Below, in pieces: positions 62,230-64,000 of a stretch of 64,000 bases of DNA. Both the position numbers and the translations under genes were made by a program. Within the stretch, counting starts at the first letter, position 1, and every line of letters begins with the position of its first letter. Location: the NCBI GenBank assembly GCA_017163975.1, contig JAFFSR010000251.1:2914001-2978000 (forward strand). Reading direction: 5' to 3'. The notes under the pieces were generated by a model. The model searched no databases, was not told the DNA's origin, and saw nothing but the letters and a program-made list of their open reading frames with translations. Source of the DNA: Anastatus disparis. Lineage: Eukaryota; Arthropoda; Insecta; Hymenoptera; Eupelmidae.

Positions 62230-64000
62230 TTATCTAATATTAATAGTAATTCTAAATCTTTGAATATTAAAAAAAAAATTAAAAATATAAATTATTTTGA
62301 AATTAATGTGATAACAAATTATCATTTTAACGGGCTCTCGAAATTTTCTAACATCTTGTAAGTAATTGGTAGTTCGAACGCATTATAGTCCCTTAGTGAT
62401 TTCGTAAGTTCAATTACTCGAATAAATCGGATGTATCAAGAATCTTTACTCATCCGTAATTCTAAATGAGATCTTACTTGGTATCAATGAAACAACCTTG
62501 TATAGTCTATTCGAAAAGTAAACGTATTACCGCCTGAGCTGTCGTAACAATTCAATGAAAAAAAATAGTATTGATGCATTTCATTTTACACCTGATAGAA
62601 ATAATTCGGAATTTTTTCTAAAAACTTTTTTAATAATAACGTAAAAAAAGTAGTTAAAAGTATTTTTTTTATAAAAAAAAAAAAGAATATTTTATATTGA
62701 TATTTCTTTAAAAAAATCATAAAAAATTCAAACAGTAAAATAAGCATAACATCATGTTATATTTATAAAAACATTAATTTTGATCGTTCGCTGATTACAA
62801 AACCCCGTTGCGAGAATCTATTGAACCGCATCTAAATAATAAGCATATTAATTATTAATTCACGATAAATTTAGATTTAATTTAATATCGTATTCAGTTC
62901 ACGCGCGTTTTAAACTTACTGGTGAATCAAGGATCGATGATCATTGTGAGTATGATCACGCATCGATCGCCCGTACCGAATACAAGAGTGCCTCTTACGC
63001 CGAATAATAAAGCTATGTAAGAGCTATTGTAGTTTGGTAATGCTTCGTTAATGCGCGAACATTGCTTAAATAAGCTTGAGCTTCAGAAAATTATCATATT
63101 TTTAATGTTTTGTATATACGATTTGATAATTTTTTAAATTATTTAAATTATTTGTTTTACGATTTAGAAAATATGATTGAAATATTTTGATATTGTTCAA
63201 GCTAGTGTTAATGATAAAATAATTAGAAGGATTTGGTACACAATAGAACTAGTTGAAATTACAAATGAAAAATCTAAAGTTTTACTAATTTATGATGGTA
63301 AAAACAATTGAATTTGATCAAAACGAAAAAATTAATCAAACACTTAAAAAAAATAACTTAACCAGTTCGATGGTTATCACAAAATTACTATTTAATTTTC
63401 TAAATTAAAAAACATTTTAGTTTATAATTTTAGATGCTTAAAAATAATATGCATTCGTTAGAATTCGAGAGACGTATCTTCAAGCACAAACTCTCTTCAA
63501 TGCATCGTTCATAACATAAATCAATAAAAACTAAATTCAGAATTTTCTTTTCAATCTGAAATATTTAAAATTCAATTGTGTTAATTAATAACATAAAAAT
63601 CAAAATACATTTTCACAATATATGTACAAATATTTATTATATAAAAAAAGAAGATATTCTGAGACATTTTTTTTCAGATAAAATCTAAATACTATATTGA
63701 AATTATAGTGTATCGCTAAATCTTATCACATACTAAAATACAATTTTAAAATTGATTTAAAAAATAATCATTGCTTTTTCTATCGTATAATTAATCGTAA
63801 TGTTTAAGGTTATTTAATCATAGAGAACATTAAATTTTATCGTTAATTTAGACTAGTATTGTAACAATAGTCTTAAAAGTAGCTCTTTTTTTGTTCTATT
63901 TATCTTTTATGTAACACATGTAGGTATATACAAATTAACAAAATTTAATCATATGTACACAAACGCTCGTTAAAACAATCATTAAGTTGACGCGTTGAAC
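62230..64000. other. Intergenic, no gene seen
   Basis: AT-rich, no supportable exon. An imperfect palindrome built on GATCGATGATCAT and ATGATCACGCATCGATC lies at about 62932-62968. Confidence 0.55.

Noticed and set aside
1..64000. CRISPR arrays, bacterial operons or an integrated virus
   Set aside because: No regularly spaced repeats, no bacterial-type gene clusters and no viral protein motifs. Spliced genes, SINEs and composition are those of an animal genome.

Overview
This is a very AT-rich, intron-bearing animal sequence. The insect gene types, a bantam-regulated gene at the left edge and tRNA-derived SINEs point to an insect. A parasitoid-type hymenopteran is my guess, but nothing in the window proves the order. 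Coding density is very low. I can support three protein genes, one of them only as its last exon. I found no intact transposase or reverse transcriptase gene and no free-standing tRNA or rRNA gene.

Left edge (1-9650): the final 58 codons of a serine-rich protein with a hydrophobic, arginine-ended C-terminal tail, read as head involution defective (hid), a pro-apoptotic IAP antagonist. The following ~5.7 kb holds four 7-8-mer sites for the microRNA bantam. Two of them also pair with the microRNA's 3' half. This matches the classic bantam-hid circuit and suggests an unusually long 3' UTR. The stretch to ~9.65 kb is packed with A and T homopolymer runs that thin out abruptly afterwards.

Middle (9.65-40.7 kb): no gene that I can support. 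It holds microsatellites, a 58-bp tandem repeat, a tRNA-derived SINE, a MITE-like element, short palindromes and a set of long DNA hairpins. Four hairpins in the window (3985-4150, 14823-14938, 15923-16055, 29580-29697) have unrelated stems but a related GC-rich apex of the form CCTCGC-loop-GCTCGG. That is the opposite of an ordinary MITE family, where the ends are conserved, and I consider it the most unusual pattern here.

Right (40.7-55.9 kb): two complete multi-exon genes on the minus strand. The first (40713-44013, six exons, 454 aa) encodes a secreted protein with a DM4/DM12-like cysteine domain and a long Tyr/Asn-rich tail. The second (49809-55830, three coding exons, 177 aa) encodes a small secreted protein with four cysteines after the signal peptide, also opening with CX5C. 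SINE copies 2 and 3 lie between the genes, and a second MITE copy lies in the 4-kb intron of the small gene.

Right edge (55.9-64 kb): no gene supported. It contains a 171-bp near-perfect hairpin and a fourth, inverted SINE copy.
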